Numbered from the stretch's first letter, positions 55,728 through 64,000 are shown. The stretch: DNA of 64,000 bases from Microtetraspora sp. NBRC 13810 (GCF_030268685.1 NZ_BSRQ01000008.1:1-64000); one strand, 5' to 3'. The notes: a model not told the origin generated them from the sequence alone. Program-made: numbers and translations.

Positions 55728-56600
55728 GTGACAGGAGGCCCGCTCGGACGTATCCAGACCGAGCTGCCGGGGCTGCCCGAGGCGTTGCGCCGGGTCGGCG
55801 AGCAGATCCTGGCGGATCCGGGGGAGGCCGCACGATCGACGATCATCGCGCTGGCGGAGCGCAGCGGCAGCTCGCCGGCGACCGTGACGCGGTTCTGCCG
55901 GACGTTCGGGTTCATGGGGTACGCCGAGCTGCGGGTGGCCCTGGCCACCGAGACCGGGCGGGCGGCGCAGGCCAACTGGGGCGCGGGGATCGGCAGGGAG
56001 ATCGGCCCCACCGATCCGATCGACTCGGTGATCGAGACGATGGCCGCGGTGGACGCCAGGCTCATCCAGGAGACGGCCGGGCAGCTCGACGCCGACGTGG
56101 TGGCCAAGGTGGCCGAGGCGATCGTGGCGGCCGAGCGGGTGCTGCTCTTCGGGGTGTCGATCAGCGGGGCCGTCGCGGGCATGCTGGAGGCCCGGTTGCG
56201 CCGGATCAAGGTGCCCTGCTGGAGCCACACCGACGCGCACGAGGCGCTCGCCGACGCCGCGCTGCTGGGCTCGGGCGACGTCGCCGTCGGCATCTCGCAC
56301 CGGGGCCGCACCCGCGAGGTGCTGGAGGCGCTGGGCGAGGCGGGCGGGCACGGCGCGACGCTGGTGGCGGTCACCTCCTTCGCCCGCTCCCCGCTGGCCG
56401 AGCTGGCGGACCTGGTCCTCACCACCGCGGGCAGGGAGATGGAGACCTTCCGCCCCGGCGGCCTGTCCGCCGTGCACTCGCAGCTGTTCGTGCTGGACGC
56501 CGTCTACGTCGCCGTCGCCCAGCGCACCTACGAACGCGCCAGGAACGCCTACGAGCTGACCATCAACGCCGTCGAGAGCCATCGTGTGGAGAGGGGCTGA
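55728..56600 (+). CDS. MurR/RpiR family transcriptional regulator
   Basis: A 290-residue regulator with an RpiR helix-turn-helix at about 25-75 (TIIALAERSGSSPATVTRFCRTFGFMGYAELR) and a SIS sugar-phosphate domain at about 130-270 (LLFGVSISGAVAGMLEARL ... VAVGISHRGRTREVLEAL). It probably senses an aminosugar phosphate and controls the kinase, the SIS protein and ngcEFG. The GTG 55728 has AAAGGA at 7 bases. It overlaps or abuts the SIS gene. Confidence 0.92.
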   Translation: MTGGPLGRIQTELPGLPEALRRVGEQILADPGEAARSTIIALAERSGSSPATVTRFCRTFGFMGYAELRVALATETGRAAQANWGAGIGREIGPTDPIDSVIETMAAVDARLIQETAGQLDADVVAKVAEAIVAAERVLLFGVSISGAVAGMLEARLRRIKVPCWSHTDAHEALADAALLGSGDVAVGISHRGRTREVLEALGEAGGHGATLVAVTSFARSPLAELADLVLTTAGREMETFRPGGLSAVHSQLFVLDAVYVAVAQRTYERARNAYELTINAVESHRVERG

Positions 56601-56607
56601 TCGGGTC

Positions 56608-57360
56608 GTGGACGTCGGGGCCGCCGCCTACGTGCGGCGGATCGAGGAGCTGGTGGACGAGGTCGCGCGGACACAGGCGGAGCCGGTACGGCGGGCCGCC
56701 GCGATCCTCACGGAGTCGCTGCGGGCCGGCGGGGTGATCAACGCCTTCGGTTCCGGGCACTCCGAGGCCATCGCGATGGAGATCGCCGGCCGGGCCGGCG
56801 GGCTGGTCCCGACCAACCGGCTGGCGCTGCGCGACATCGTGATCTACGGGGGCGAGACGGCCGGCGTGCTCAGCGCCGCGGAGCTCGAACGCGACCCCTC
56901 GGTGGCCCGCCGGATCTACGACCTCGCGCCGATCGAGCCGCAGGACGCGTTCGTGCTCGTCTCCAGCTCCGGCGTGAACGGGTCCGTGGTCGAGCTGGCC
57001 TCCATCGTCAAGGACCGCGGCCACCCGCTGATCGCCCTCACCTCGGTACGGCACAGCACCGAGATGACCTCGCGCCACCCGTCGGGACGCAGGCTGATGG
57101 ACCTCGCCGACGTGGTCCTGGACAACGGGGCGCCCTACGGGGACGCGATCCTGCCGCTGCCCGGCGGGGCGGCCTTCGGGGCGGTCTCCACCATCACCTC
57201 GGCCCTGCTCGCCCAGATGGTGGTCGCCGAGGTGGTCCGCGCCCTGACCGAGGCGGGCGAGGATCCGCCGCTGTACCTGTCGGCCAACGTGGCCGGCGGC
57301 GACGAGCACAACCGAGCACTGGAGAGCCGCTACGCGGGGCGGATCCGCAGAGGAGCCTGA
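56608..57360 (+). CDS. SIS domain sugar-phosphate protein
   Basis: A 250-residue SIS protein (AFGSGHSEAIAMEIAGRAGGLVP ... DAFVLVSSSGVNGSVVELASIVKDRG) of the UPF0309 kind, related to N-acetylmuramic-acid-6-phosphate etherase and phosphosugar isomerases. It likely acts on the phosphorylated sugar made by the kinase, such as MurNAc-6P; this is inferred. GTG 56608 follows a GAGAGGGG run; GTG 56584 is in frame and would overlap the RpiR gene. A 49-base gap leads to ngcE. Confidence 0.88.
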   Translation: MDVGAAAYVRRIEELVDEVARTQAEPVRRAAAILTESLRAGGVINAFGSGHSEAIAMEIAGRAGGLVPTNRLALRDIVIYGGETAGVLSAAELERDPSVARRIYDLAPIEPQDAFVLVSSSGVNGSVVELASIVKDRGHPLIALTSVRHSTEMTSRHPSGRRLMDLADVVLDNGAPYGDAILPLPGGAAFGAVSTITSALLAQMVVAEVVRALTEAGEDPPLYLSANVAGGDEHNRALESRYAGRIRRGA

Positions 57361-57409
57361 CCCCGAGCCCGCCCGAACGTCCGATCAGGAGATCCCCCCA
57401 GGAGGATTC

Positions 57410-58834
57410 ATGGCACACACCCCCTTCACCCGGCGCGAGCTGCTGCGCAGCGCCGTGCTCGCGGGCGTCCTGCTGCCCGCCGCCGGTGCCCTCTCCGCCT
57501 GCGCGACTCCGGTGCAGGAACCCGCCACCCCCCAGGCGCCCGCCGCCGGGGCCAAGAGCGCGACCAACCCGCTGGGCATCGCGCCGGACAAGCCGGTGGA
57601 GATCGTGATCTTCGACGGCGGCTTCGGCGAGAAGTACGCCACCGACATCCACGAGCCGCTCCTCAAGAGCCTGCACCCGGGCGTCGAGATCAAGCACTCG
57701 GCCACCAAGGAGATCGCCAAGACGCTCCAGCCGAGGTTCGCCGGCGGCAACCCGCCGGAGTTCATCAACAACTCGGGCGACAACGCGATGGACATCGGGG
57801 CGCTCGCCGCGGACGGCCAGCTCTACGACCTCGGCCCGCTGCTCGACGCGCCGAGCTGGGACGACCCGAACGTCAAGGTGCGTGACACGATCCTGCCCTC
57901 GGCGATCGAGCTGGGCAGCTACAACGGCACGTTCAGCGTGCTGCCCTACGCCAACACGGTGTGGGGGCTCTGGTACTCCAGCAAGCTCTTCAACGACGAG
58001 GGCTGGCAGGTGCCGAAGACCTGGGCCGAGTTCACCGCCCTGCTGGACACGATCCAGAAGCAGGGCAAGATGGCGCCCTTCACCTACGCGGGCAAGCACC
58101 CCTTCTACATCTACGAGACGATCCTCACCCTGGCCGCCAAGATCGGCGGGGTGGACGTGGTGAAGAACATCGACAACCTGGAGCCCGGCGCCTGGACGGC
58201 GGAGCCGGTGATGACCTCGGCGACCGCCTGGGCCGAGATCGGGGCGAAGTACCTGATGCAGGGCACGGCCGGGCTCGACCACATCCAGACCCAGATCGCC
58301 CACAACAAGGGCGAGGTGGCGATCCTGCCGAACGGGTCCTGGGTGGAGAACGAGCAGAAGGACACCACGCCGGCGGACTTCGGCTACGCGATGTTCCCGC
58401 TGCCCGACTTCTCCTCGTCGGACGCCCTGCCGTACGGGACGGTCCACTCCCGGCCGGGGGAGGAGTACCTGGTGGCGGCCAAGTCGGCGAACCCGCTGGC
58501 CGGGGTGGAGTACATGCGGGCGATGCTCTCGGTGAAGGGGGCGGGCCGGTTCATGGAGATGGTCAGCACGCCCACGATCGTCAAGGGGGCGGGCGACGGT
58601 CTCACGCTGTCGCCCGGCCTGCAGAGCGTGGCCGACGCGCTGAAGGCGGCGGGCACGAACACCACCTACTTCCGGTTCCGCCAGTGGTACCTGCCGCTGC
58701 ACGACGAGGTGGCCGCGGCGACCGGGCAGCTGATGAACGGCCGGCTCACGCCCAAGCAGTGGGCGGAGCGGATCGAGAAGAAGGCCGCCGACATCAAGGG
58801 CGACTCCTCGGTCGTGAAGTTCACGCGTACCTGA
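57410..58834 (+). CDS. ngcE: N-acetylglucosamine/chitobiose ABC transporter binding lipoprotein
   Basis: A 474-residue lipoprotein with a twin-arginine-like leader (TRRELLRSAVLAGVLLPAAG) and lipobox LSAC. The mature part is a family 1 solute-binding protein resembling NgcE of Streptomyces (EIVIFDGGFGEKYATDIHEPLL, FINNSGDNAMDIGALAADGQLYDLG, PNGSWVENEQ). It captures GlcNAc or (GlcNAc)2 outside the cell for the following permeases. It has a strong CCAGGAGG ribosome-binding site. Confidence 0.92.
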   Translation: MAHTPFTRRELLRSAVLAGVLLPAAGALSACATPVQEPATPQAPAAGAKSATNPLGIAPDKPVEIVIFDGGFGEKYATDIHEPLLKSLHPGVEIKHSATKEIAKTLQPRFAGGNPPEFINNSGDNAMDIGALAADGQLYDLGPLLDAPSWDDPNVKVRDTILPSAIELGSYNGTFSVLPYANTVWGLWYSSKLFNDEGWQVPKTWAEFTALLDTIQKQGKMAPFTYAGKHPFYIYETILTLAAKIGGVDVVKNIDNLEPGAWTAEPVMTSATAWAEIGAKYLMQGTAGLDHIQTQIAHNKGEVAILPNGSWVENEQKDTTPADFGYAMFPLPDFSSSDALPYGTVHSRPGEEYLVAAKSANPLAGVEYMRAMLSVKGAGRFMEMVSTPTIVKGAGDGLTLSPGLQSVADALKAAGTNTTYFRFRQWYLPLHDEVAAATGQLMNGRLTPKQWAERIEKKAADIKGDSSVVKFTRT

Positions 58835-58867
58835 CGAAGAACGGCCGAGGGAAGGGGTGAGTGACCG

Positions 58868-59770
58868 ATGAGGCATGGCAGGGCGCGGTTCGTCACGGGT
58901 TTTCTGCTGGCTCCGGTGGCGCTCTATCTGATCTACGTCATCTCGCCTTACGCCCAGGCGTTCTACATCGCCACCACCAACTGGCGAGGGGTGAACGCCT
59001 CGCCGCAGTTCATCGGGCTGGAGAACTTCCGGCGGCTGCTCGCTGACGACATCTTCTGGCAGGCGGTGCTGCACAACATCCTGCTGCTGGTGCTGATGCC
59101 GCTGCTGACCATCGGCATCGCGCTGTTCTTCGCCTTCCTGCTCAACGCGGGCGGCCGGAGCGGGACCGGCGGCATCTGGGGGTCGAGGTTCTACCGGGTG
59201 GTGTTCTTCTTCCCCCAGGTGCTGGCCATCTCGATCGTGGCCGTGCTGTTCCAGCAGGTGTTCCGGCCGGACTCCGGCGGCATGCTCAACGGGCCGCTCA
59301 TCGCGCTCGGCCTGCCGCCGGTCGGGTTCCTGTCCGACCCGGACGTCGCGCTGTGGTCGGTCCTCGGGGTGCTGGTCTGGCAGGCGGTCGGCTTCTACGT
59401 GGTGCTGTTCTCGGCGGGCATGGCCTCGATCCCGCGGGACATGTTCGAGGCGGCGGCCATCGACGGCGCCGGCCGGGTCCAGCTCTTCTTCCGGGTGACG
59501 CTGCCGCTGCTGCGGGACACCGTGCAGGTCGGCTGGGTGTACCTGGGCATCGCCGCGCTGGACGTCTTCGCCGTCGTCTGGGTGATGACCCTGGAACAGG
59601 GCGGTCCCGACTCCTCGACGACCGTGATGGCCGCCGAGATCTACCGCAACGCCTTCGAGTACTTCAGGTTCGGCTACGCCTCGGCGATGGGCGTCGTGCT
59701 GTTCTTCTTCACCGTCGCCTTCGCGGCGCTGGCCCTGCGGCTGTCGCGGCGTGAGCGGCTCGAATACTAG
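58868..59770 (+). CDS. ngcF: Sugar ABC transporter permease NgcF-like
   Basis: A 300-residue permease with six membrane helices and the EAA loop (MFEAAAIDGAGRVQLFFRVTLPLLRDT) that contacts the ATPase. It fits the NgcF subunit, the first permease of the aminosugar transporter. The ATPase is not encoded here; actinomycetes usually supply a shared MsiK. Confidence 0.92.
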   Translation: MRHGRARFVTGFLLAPVALYLIYVISPYAQAFYIATTNWRGVNASPQFIGLENFRRLLADDIFWQAVLHNILLLVLMPLLTIGIALFFAFLLNAGGRSGTGGIWGSRFYRVVFFFPQVLAISIVAVLFQQVFRPDSGGMLNGPLIALGLPPVGFLSDPDVALWSVLGVLVWQAVGFYVVLFSAGMASIPRDMFEAAAIDGAGRVQLFFRVTLPLLRDTVQVGWVYLGIAALDVFAVVWVMTLEQGGPDSSTTVMAAEIYRNAFEYFRFGYASAMGVVLFFFTVAFAALALRLSRRERLEY

Positions 59771-59786
59771 GTCGGGAGTCACCTTG

Positions 59787-60695
59787 GTGTCTGGAACCGT
59801 GCCGATCTCGCGGGCAGAGCTCCGCGAGCGGCGGCGCGCTCGGCTCGGCCCGCTCCAGGGGCTGTCCCATCTCGCGCTGGTGCTGTGGACCGTCATGGTG
59901 GTGGTCCCGATCGTGTGGACCTTCCTCGCCTCGGTCAAGAGCGAGGACGAGATCTTCGGCGAGGCGTGGTCGCTGCCCGCGACGCTGCGCCTCGACAACT
60001 GGGCCCGCGCCTGGACCGAGGCGCACATCGGGCAGTACCTGCTCAACAGCGTGGTCGTGGTGGCCTTCGGCACGCTGGGCACGATGGTGCTGGGCTCGAT
60101 GGCCGCCTACGTGCTGGCCAGGTACGAGTTCCGCGGCGGCCGGGCGATCTACCTGCTGTTCGTGTCCGGGCTGGCCTTCCCGGTCTACCTGGCGCTCACG
60201 CCGTTGTTCTTCGTGGTGCAGAACATGGGCCGGGTGCCGGTCGTCGGGCCCTTCATCGGGCTCAACACCTACGCCGGGGTGGTCCTGGTCTACATCGCCT
60301 ATTCACTGCCGTTCACCGTGTTCTTCCTGGCGGCGTTCTTCCGCACGCTGCCGGGCGCGGTCGCGGAGGCGGCGTTCGTGGACGGGGCCTCGCACAGCAG
60401 GGTCTTCTTCCAGATCATGGTGCCGATGGCCCGGCCGGGCCTGGTCAGCGTCACGATCTTCAACATCCTCGGCCAGTGGAACCAGTACCAGATCCCGCTG
60501 GTGCTGCTCGCCGGGGCCAAGGAGAAATGGGTGATGACCCAGGGCATCGCCGAGATCTCCACCTCGGCCGGCTACGACGCCGACTGGGGGGCGCTCTTCG
60601 CCGCGCTGAGCATCTCGATCCTGCCCATGATCATCACGTACACGATCTTCCAGCGGCAGATCCAGGCCGGGCTGACCGCGGGGGCCCTCAAGTGA
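59787..60695 (+). CDS. ngcG: Sugar ABC transporter permease NgcG-like
   Basis: A 302-residue permease with six helices, a long cytoplasmic N-terminus and the EAA loop (VAEAAFVDGASHSRVFFQIMVPMARPG). It completes the membrane pair of the NgcEFG transporter. GTG 59787 has GGGAG at the right distance. Its 3' end overlaps the convergent DNA-glycosylase-like gene by 8 bases. Confidence 0.92.
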   Translation: MSGTVPISRAELRERRRARLGPLQGLSHLALVLWTVMVVVPIVWTFLASVKSEDEIFGEAWSLPATLRLDNWARAWTEAHIGQYLLNSVVVVAFGTLGTMVLGSMAAYVLARYEFRGGRAIYLLFVSGLAFPVYLALTPLFFVVQNMGRVPVVGPFIGLNTYAGVVLVYIAYSLPFTVFFLAAFFRTLPGAVAEAAFVDGASHSRVFFQIMVPMARPGLVSVTIFNILGQWNQYQIPLVLLAGAKEKWVMTQGIAEISTSAGYDADWGALFAALSISILPMIITYTIFQRQIQAGLTAGALK

Positions 60696-61401
60696 CGGGC
60701 ACGTTCTTCAGGGCCTCGCGGCGGCTCAGCCCGGCGATGCCCTTGTGCCGGATGTAGCGGACCACCTCGTCGGCGTCGGTCTTGGCGTACTCGCGCAGCG
60801 CCCAGCCGATGGCCTTGCGGGCGAAGAAGTCGGTGTCGGACAGGCTCGGCTCGATGCACGCGTAGAGCAGCCCGAGGTCGGTGCGCTCCTTGAACCTGTT
60901 CTGGCACAGGATCGAGGTGCGCCGCTTCCACAGGTCGGCGTCGTTGGCCCACTCCAGCATGAGCGGGCGCATCGTCTCGGGATAGGCGGCCAGCAGCCCG
61001 CCCACCCGGTGCACGGCCAGCTCGTCCACGTAGTCCCACCAGGCGCCGGTGACGATCATCTCCTCGTACATCGGCAGGGTGTAGAGCGTCTGCCAGGGCC
61101 GGTAGAACCGGAAGCCGGTCAGCTCTATGGCGGCGTAACGCTCCTCGCGGTAGGCAGCGTCCCGCCAGATGCCGAGGACCGCCCTGCGCCACTCGGGCGC
61201 GCTGTCGATCCGGTGGTCGGCGAAGACCTGCTTCAGCGCGGTACGGCGGCGCGACGCCTGGACGCCGAGGAAGGGCAGCGCGGACTTCATGTAGGACCGC
61301 ATCGCCTCGGCCTTGGCGGGCTCGGCGGCCGACGTGAGGGCGTAGAGCACCGCCTCCTGCAGAGGACTGCGGCCGGCCTGGGGGGTGTCGACGGGGCTCA
61401 T
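60688..61401 (-). CDS. DNA alkylation repair (AlkD-like) protein
   Basis: A 237-residue HEAT-repeat protein of the AlkD group: MRSYMKSALPFLGVQASRRRTALKQVF and DFFARKAIGWALREYAKTDADEVVRYI are typical. AlkD enzymes remove 3- and 7-alkylated purines without base flipping. The ATG at 61401 overlaps the stop of the upstream TetR gene (ATGA), so the two are co-translated. It is unrelated to the aminosugar genes around it. Confidence 0.9.
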   Translation of the reverse strand: MSPVDTPQAGRSPLQEAVLYALTSAAEPAKAEAMRSYMKSALPFLGVQASRRRTALKQVFADHRIDSAPEWRRAVLGIWRDAAYREERYAAIELTGFRFYRPWQTLYTLPMYEEMIVTGAWWDYVDELAVHRVGGLLAAYPETMRPLMLEWANDADLWKRRTSILCQNRFKERTDLGLLYACIEPSLSDTDFFARKAIGWALREYAKTDADEVVRYIRHKGIAGLSRREALKNVPVT

Positions 61402-62090
61402 GCGCGCTGGCTGGTCCGCTCTCCGGTGGCCAGGCCGTCGAACAGGACCGTGATGTAGTGCTCCGCGAGGGCGGTGGTGTTGAGCCGGCCGCCGGGCCGG
61501 AACCACCGCACCGCGACCCAGATCGTGTCGCGGATCATCCGGTAGGTGAGCTTGGGATCGACGTCGGGGCGGAACTGCCCGGCCGCCTGGCCGCGCTTGA
61601 TCTGGTCGATCCACAGCCGCTCGACCTCGTCCTCGGCCTTGACCAGGTAGTCGAAACGGCCGCCGGGCAGGGAGCGCAGGTAACTCCAGTCGTTCTGCAT
61701 CACGGTGATGGCCGCCCGGTGCGGCTCCAGCGTGCCGAAACCGATGCGCACCATCTCGGCCAGCACGGCCCGCGGCTCGCGGTCCCCCTCCAGCGCCGCG
61801 CGGTAGCGGCCGACGAGGTCGGACAGGAAGTGGGACAGCACCTCGTCGACGATCGTCTCTTTGGAGTCGAAGTGGTGGTAAAGACTTCCCGAGAGTATCC
61901 CGGCCTCCTGCGCGATCTCCCTTACGGTGGTGGCCTGGAAGCCCTTGCGCGCGAAGATCTCGGCGGCGAGCTTGACGAGGTGATCGCGGCGCTCGGAGGC
62001 GGCGCCCGGCGCGGGAGTGGTCCGTTTCGTGGCTCCCGCCCGTTTCGGCGACGTGGTCGCGGTGCCGCCGGAGTTCTTTCGCGTGTTCAC
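61398..62090 (-). CDS. TetR family regulator, KstR2-like
   Basis: A 230-residue regulator with a TetR helix-turn-helix at about 38-82 (LVKLAAEIFARKGFQATTVREIAQEAGILSGSLYHHFDSKETI) followed by a KstR2-like ligand domain (VDEVLSHFLSDLVGRYRAAL). The first 35 residues are a basic/Thr-rich extension. KstR2 in Mycobacterium controls cholesterol CD-ring breakdown with HIP-CoA as inducer; the ligand here is unproven. Two sites fitting the KstR2 operator lie upstream at 62112-62125 and 62164-62177. The start is GTG at 62090. Confidence 0.88.
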   Translation of the reverse strand: MNTRKNSGGTATTSPKRAGATKRTTPAPGAASERRDHLVKLAAEIFARKGFQATTVREIAQEAGILSGSLYHHFDSKETIVDEVLSHFLSDLVGRYRAALEGDREPRAVLAEMVRIGFGTLEPHRAAITVMQNDWSYLRSLPGGRFDYLVKAEDEVERLWIDQIKRGQAAGQFRPDVDPKLTYRMIRDTIWVAVRWFRPGGRLNTTALAEHYITVLFDGLATGERTSQRA

Positions 62091-62111
62091 GCCCTACATT
62101 ATGGCCTCTTG

Positions 62112-62177
62112 CGCAATCGCTTGTTCGCCATACCGAGCCAGCTCATGCGGCTGATCATCCAGGACCAAGCGCTTGCT
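62112..62177. promoter_or_regulatory. Two KstR2-like operators
   Basis: The sequence 62164-62177 (ACCAAGCGCTTGCT) fits the KstR2 consensus AnCAAGnnCTTGnT fully. The sequence 62112-62125 (CGCAATCGCTTGTT) fits with two mismatches. Both lie between the divergent TetR and PhoD-like genes, so the TetR protein likely autoregulates and may repress the PhoD gene. Confidence 0.7.
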
Positions 62178-62261
62178 AACAAAGCCGCGCCGCGTCACTC
62201 TTCCTGTCAAACACCCCTGAAACGGACCCGTCGGATATCTCTATACGCCACCATCCTGAAC

Positions 62262-63668
62262 ATGGCGAATCTCGGCTATCCGTTCACGCTGGGCGTCGCG
62301 TCGGGAGAACCGGCGCCCGACGGCGTCATCATCTGGACCCGGCTGGCGCCGGACCCGCTCGGGCTGGACCCCGGCAGACCCGGCGGCATGCCGCGGCAGG
62401 AGGTCCCGGTGCGCTGGCAGGTCGCCGAGGACCAGGGCTTCAGCAAAATCGTCAGACAGGGGACCGCGCACGCCCAGCACGCCTGGGGGCACAGCGTGCA
62501 CGTGCGGGTGGACGGGCTGCGGCCGGGGCGGGAGTACTTCTACCGGTTCTCCGCGGACGCCCCCTTCGCCACGCCGGACAACCCGGCCACCAGCCCGGTC
62601 GGCCGCACCAGGACCGCGCCCGCCGCGGACTCCGGCGCGGCCGTCAGCTTCGCGGTCGTCTCCTGCCAGCGGTTCGAGCACGGCTACTACACCGCCCACC
62701 GCCACCTCGCGGTCGAGCGGCCCGACGTGGTCTTCCACCTGGGCGACTACATCTACGAGTACGGCCGTCCCGCCGCCCCCGCGCCCGGCCGCTACGTGCG
62801 CCCGCTGGAGGCGCCCGCCCGGGAGTGCACGACGCTGCACGACTACCGCAACCGTTACGCGAAGTACCGGATGGACGGGGACCTGCGGGCCGCGCACGCC
62901 GCGGCGCCCTGGGTGACCACCTGGGACGACCACGAGGTGGAGGACAACTACGCCGGGACGCGCCCCGCCGACGGCTCGGACCCGGCCGCCTTCGCGCGCC
63001 GCCGCACCGCCGCCTACCGCGCCTACTTCGAGCACCTGCCGCTGCGGATCCGGCCGGACGGCGACGGGCTGCAGATGTACCGCTGGCGGCCCTACGGCAC
63101 GGTGGCCGACTTCCTGGTCCTCGACTCGCGGCAGCACCGCACCGGGACCGACATGCTCGGACCGGCCCAGGAGCAGTGGCTGATCAACCGGCTGCGCTCC
63201 TCCAGGGCGCGATGGAAGGTGCTGGTGCAGCCGCTGTTCTTCGCCGAGCGGATCTTCCCCGGGCCGCCGCCGGCCGTCGGCAGGGACGCCTGGGACGCGT
63301 TCAAGGAGCAGCGGGCCCGGATCATGGCCGCCGCGGGCGAGGGCCTGGTGGTGCTGAGCGGGGACGTGCACAACCACTGGGCCGGGGAACTCGCCTTCGA
63401 CGGGACCGGGAACTCGCTCGGCGCGGAGTTCGTCTGCTCCTCGGTCAGCAGCGCGCCTTCCGGTACCGACAACGCGGCCGTGCTCGCCGCCAACCCGCAC
63501 CTCAAGTACTTCGACGGGCACCGCGGCTACCTCACGGGGACGGTGACCAGGGACCGGTTCGAGGTGTCCTTCCGCACGGTGGACTTCGTGGACCGCCCCG
63601 GCGCGCCGGTGAGCACGAGCGCGGTGTTCGGCGTGGAGGGCGGGCGTCTGCGGCGGCTCGACGTGTGA
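62262..63668 (+). CDS. PhoD-like alkaline phosphatase family protein, no signal peptide
   Basis: A 468-residue protein with the N-terminal PhoD domain (YPFTLGVASGEPAPDGVIIWTRLAP) and the metallophosphatase domain (VVSCQRFEHGYYTAHRHL, HLGDYIYEYG, TWDDHEVEDNY, LSGDVHNHW). It should hydrolyse phosphomono- or diesters with metal ions. Related enzymes usually carry a twin-arginine signal. Here the ATG at 62262 begins right at the PhoD domain and no signal appears in frame upstream. The start lacks a clear ribosome-binding site. Confidence 0.88.
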   Translation: MANLGYPFTLGVASGEPAPDGVIIWTRLAPDPLGLDPGRPGGMPRQEVPVRWQVAEDQGFSKIVRQGTAHAQHAWGHSVHVRVDGLRPGREYFYRFSADAPFATPDNPATSPVGRTRTAPAADSGAAVSFAVVSCQRFEHGYYTAHRHLAVERPDVVFHLGDYIYEYGRPAAPAPGRYVRPLEAPARECTTLHDYRNRYAKYRMDGDLRAAHAAAPWVTTWDDHEVEDNYAGTRPADGSDPAAFARRRTAAYRAYFEHLPLRIRPDGDGLQMYRWRPYGTVADFLVLDSRQHRTGTDMLGPAQEQWLINRLRSSRARWKVLVQPLFFAERIFPGPPPAVGRDAWDAFKEQRARIMAAAGEGLVVLSGDVHNHWAGELAFDGTGNSLGAEFVCSSVSSAPSGTDNAAVLAANPHLKYFDGHRGYLTGTVTRDRFEVSFRTVDFVDRPGAPVSTSAVFGVEGGRLRRLDV

Positions 63669-63687
63669 AGACCCCACTAGCGGACAA

Positions 63688-63696
63688 GAAAGTTTC
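63688..63696. promoter_or_regulatory. GAAAGTTTC dyad upstream of GH3 gene
   Basis: GAAAGTTTC is a perfect 9-base dyad 36 bases before the GH3 start. GAAA-N-TTTC sites are typical RpiR-type operators in actinobacteria, so the enzyme may be under aminosugar control. Confidence 0.4.
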
Positions 63697-63732
63697 CTAT
63701 TAGATTGGCGGCATGCTCAAGAGCGGTGACGC

Positions 63733-64000
63733 ATGAGCCGGCGCGGGGACGAGTTGCTGCGCCTGGCCGACGGGGTTCTCCTTCCGGGGTTCGAGGGCAC
63801 GACGCCGCCCGACTGGGTGCGGCGCCGGCTCGCCGGCGGGCTGGCGGGCGTGGTGCTGTTCTCCCGCAACATCGTGCCGGGGGACCCCGGGCAGGTGGCC
63901 GCGCTGACGGCGGCGCTCAAGGCGGAGAACCCGGACGCCGTCGTGGGCATCGACGAGGAGTCGGGGGAGGTGACCCGGCTGGAGGCCGCCTCGGGCAGCA
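63733..64000 (+). CDS. Glycoside hydrolase family 3 beta-N-acetylhexosaminidase (NagZ-like), 5' part
   Basis: The first 89 residues of a GH3 enzyme: MSRRGDELLRLADGVLLPGF, then GGLAGVVLFSRNI and VVGIDEESGEVTRLE, the usual NagZ-type start with the early substrate-site acid. NagZ-like enzymes remove terminal GlcNAc from chitin or wall fragments, which fits the NgcEFG importer and kinase upstream. The window ends before the catalytic His/Asp and the rest of the protein. It starts at ATG 63733; a short upstream reading (63714-63737) overlaps it. Confidence 0.88.
   Translation, partial: MSRRGDELLRLADGVLLPGFEGTTPPDWVRRRLAGGLAGVVLFSRNIVPGDPGQVAALTAALKAENPDAVVGIDEESGEVTRLEAASGS

Overview
The window is very GC-rich, with G/C-biased third codon positions and frequent GTG starts. 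It carries lipoproteins, PASTA-type kinases, an XRE/DUF397 pair of the WhiJ kind, ngcEFG-type aminosugar import and a dxr-ispG pair. Together these point to the chromosome of a sporulating actinomycete, most likely of the Streptosporangiaceae (Nonomuraea/Streptosporangium/Microbispora group). It is mostly ordinary chromosome, with one decayed transposase and no intact mobile element, CRISPR array or biosynthetic cluster.

Layout. 1-276: the 3' end of an rRNA operon (5S rRNA and two terminators). 318-4627: a WYL regulator divergent from a DinB/VOC pair, a secreted phosphodiester glycosidase and a tiny membrane protein. 4740-24286: a catabolic neighbourhood bracketed by two PucR regulators. It holds an acyl-CoA synthetase, a TetR/MFS efflux pair with a three-site operator, a class III aminotransferase with methylmalonate-semialdehyde dehydrogenase, an orphan polyamine-type binding protein beside a decayed transposase, an SRPBCC-ArsR-VOC operon with its own operator hairpin, a saccharopine-dehydrogenase-like enzyme, gabT, a TetR and an aldehyde dehydrogenase. 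The coherent theme is degradation of beta-alanine, GABA, polyamines or related amines. 24366-26683: two tandem secreted trypsin-like proteases. 26931-32168: isoprenoid (MEP) genes dxr and ispG, a secreted peptidase-like hydrolase and a GNAT acetyltransferase.

32178-43114: a HipA-like kinase/DUF3037 pair, a membrane PASTA Ser/Thr kinase, an acyl-CoA dehydrogenase, a CHAP-domain membrane protein, a thioesterase and a second receptor kinase whose catalytic residues are degenerate. 43249-47503: serine hydrolase, DUF397/XRE pair, HAD hydrolase and ATP-grasp protein. 47581-51418: a LuxR/histidine-kinase two-component system divergent from an ABC exporter. 51435-54404: a WXG-like small protein, a lipoprotein and a large helical protein of unknown function.

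54474-64000: an aminosugar unit with a BadF-type kinase divergent from RpiR regulator, SIS-domain protein and ngcEFG, interrupted by AlkD-like, KstR2-like and PhoD-like genes and ending in a GH3 beta-N-acetylhexosaminidase cut by the window edge. These genes plausibly release, import and phosphorylate GlcNAc/MurNAc sugars.

No single spectacular new system stands out. The best leads are the predicted pseudokinase (R34, A128), the HipA-like/DUF3037 pair, the WXG-like/large helical protein locus, the 21-bp-phased triple operator, the self-complementary ArsR operator and the CHAP membrane protein without a cleavable signal.
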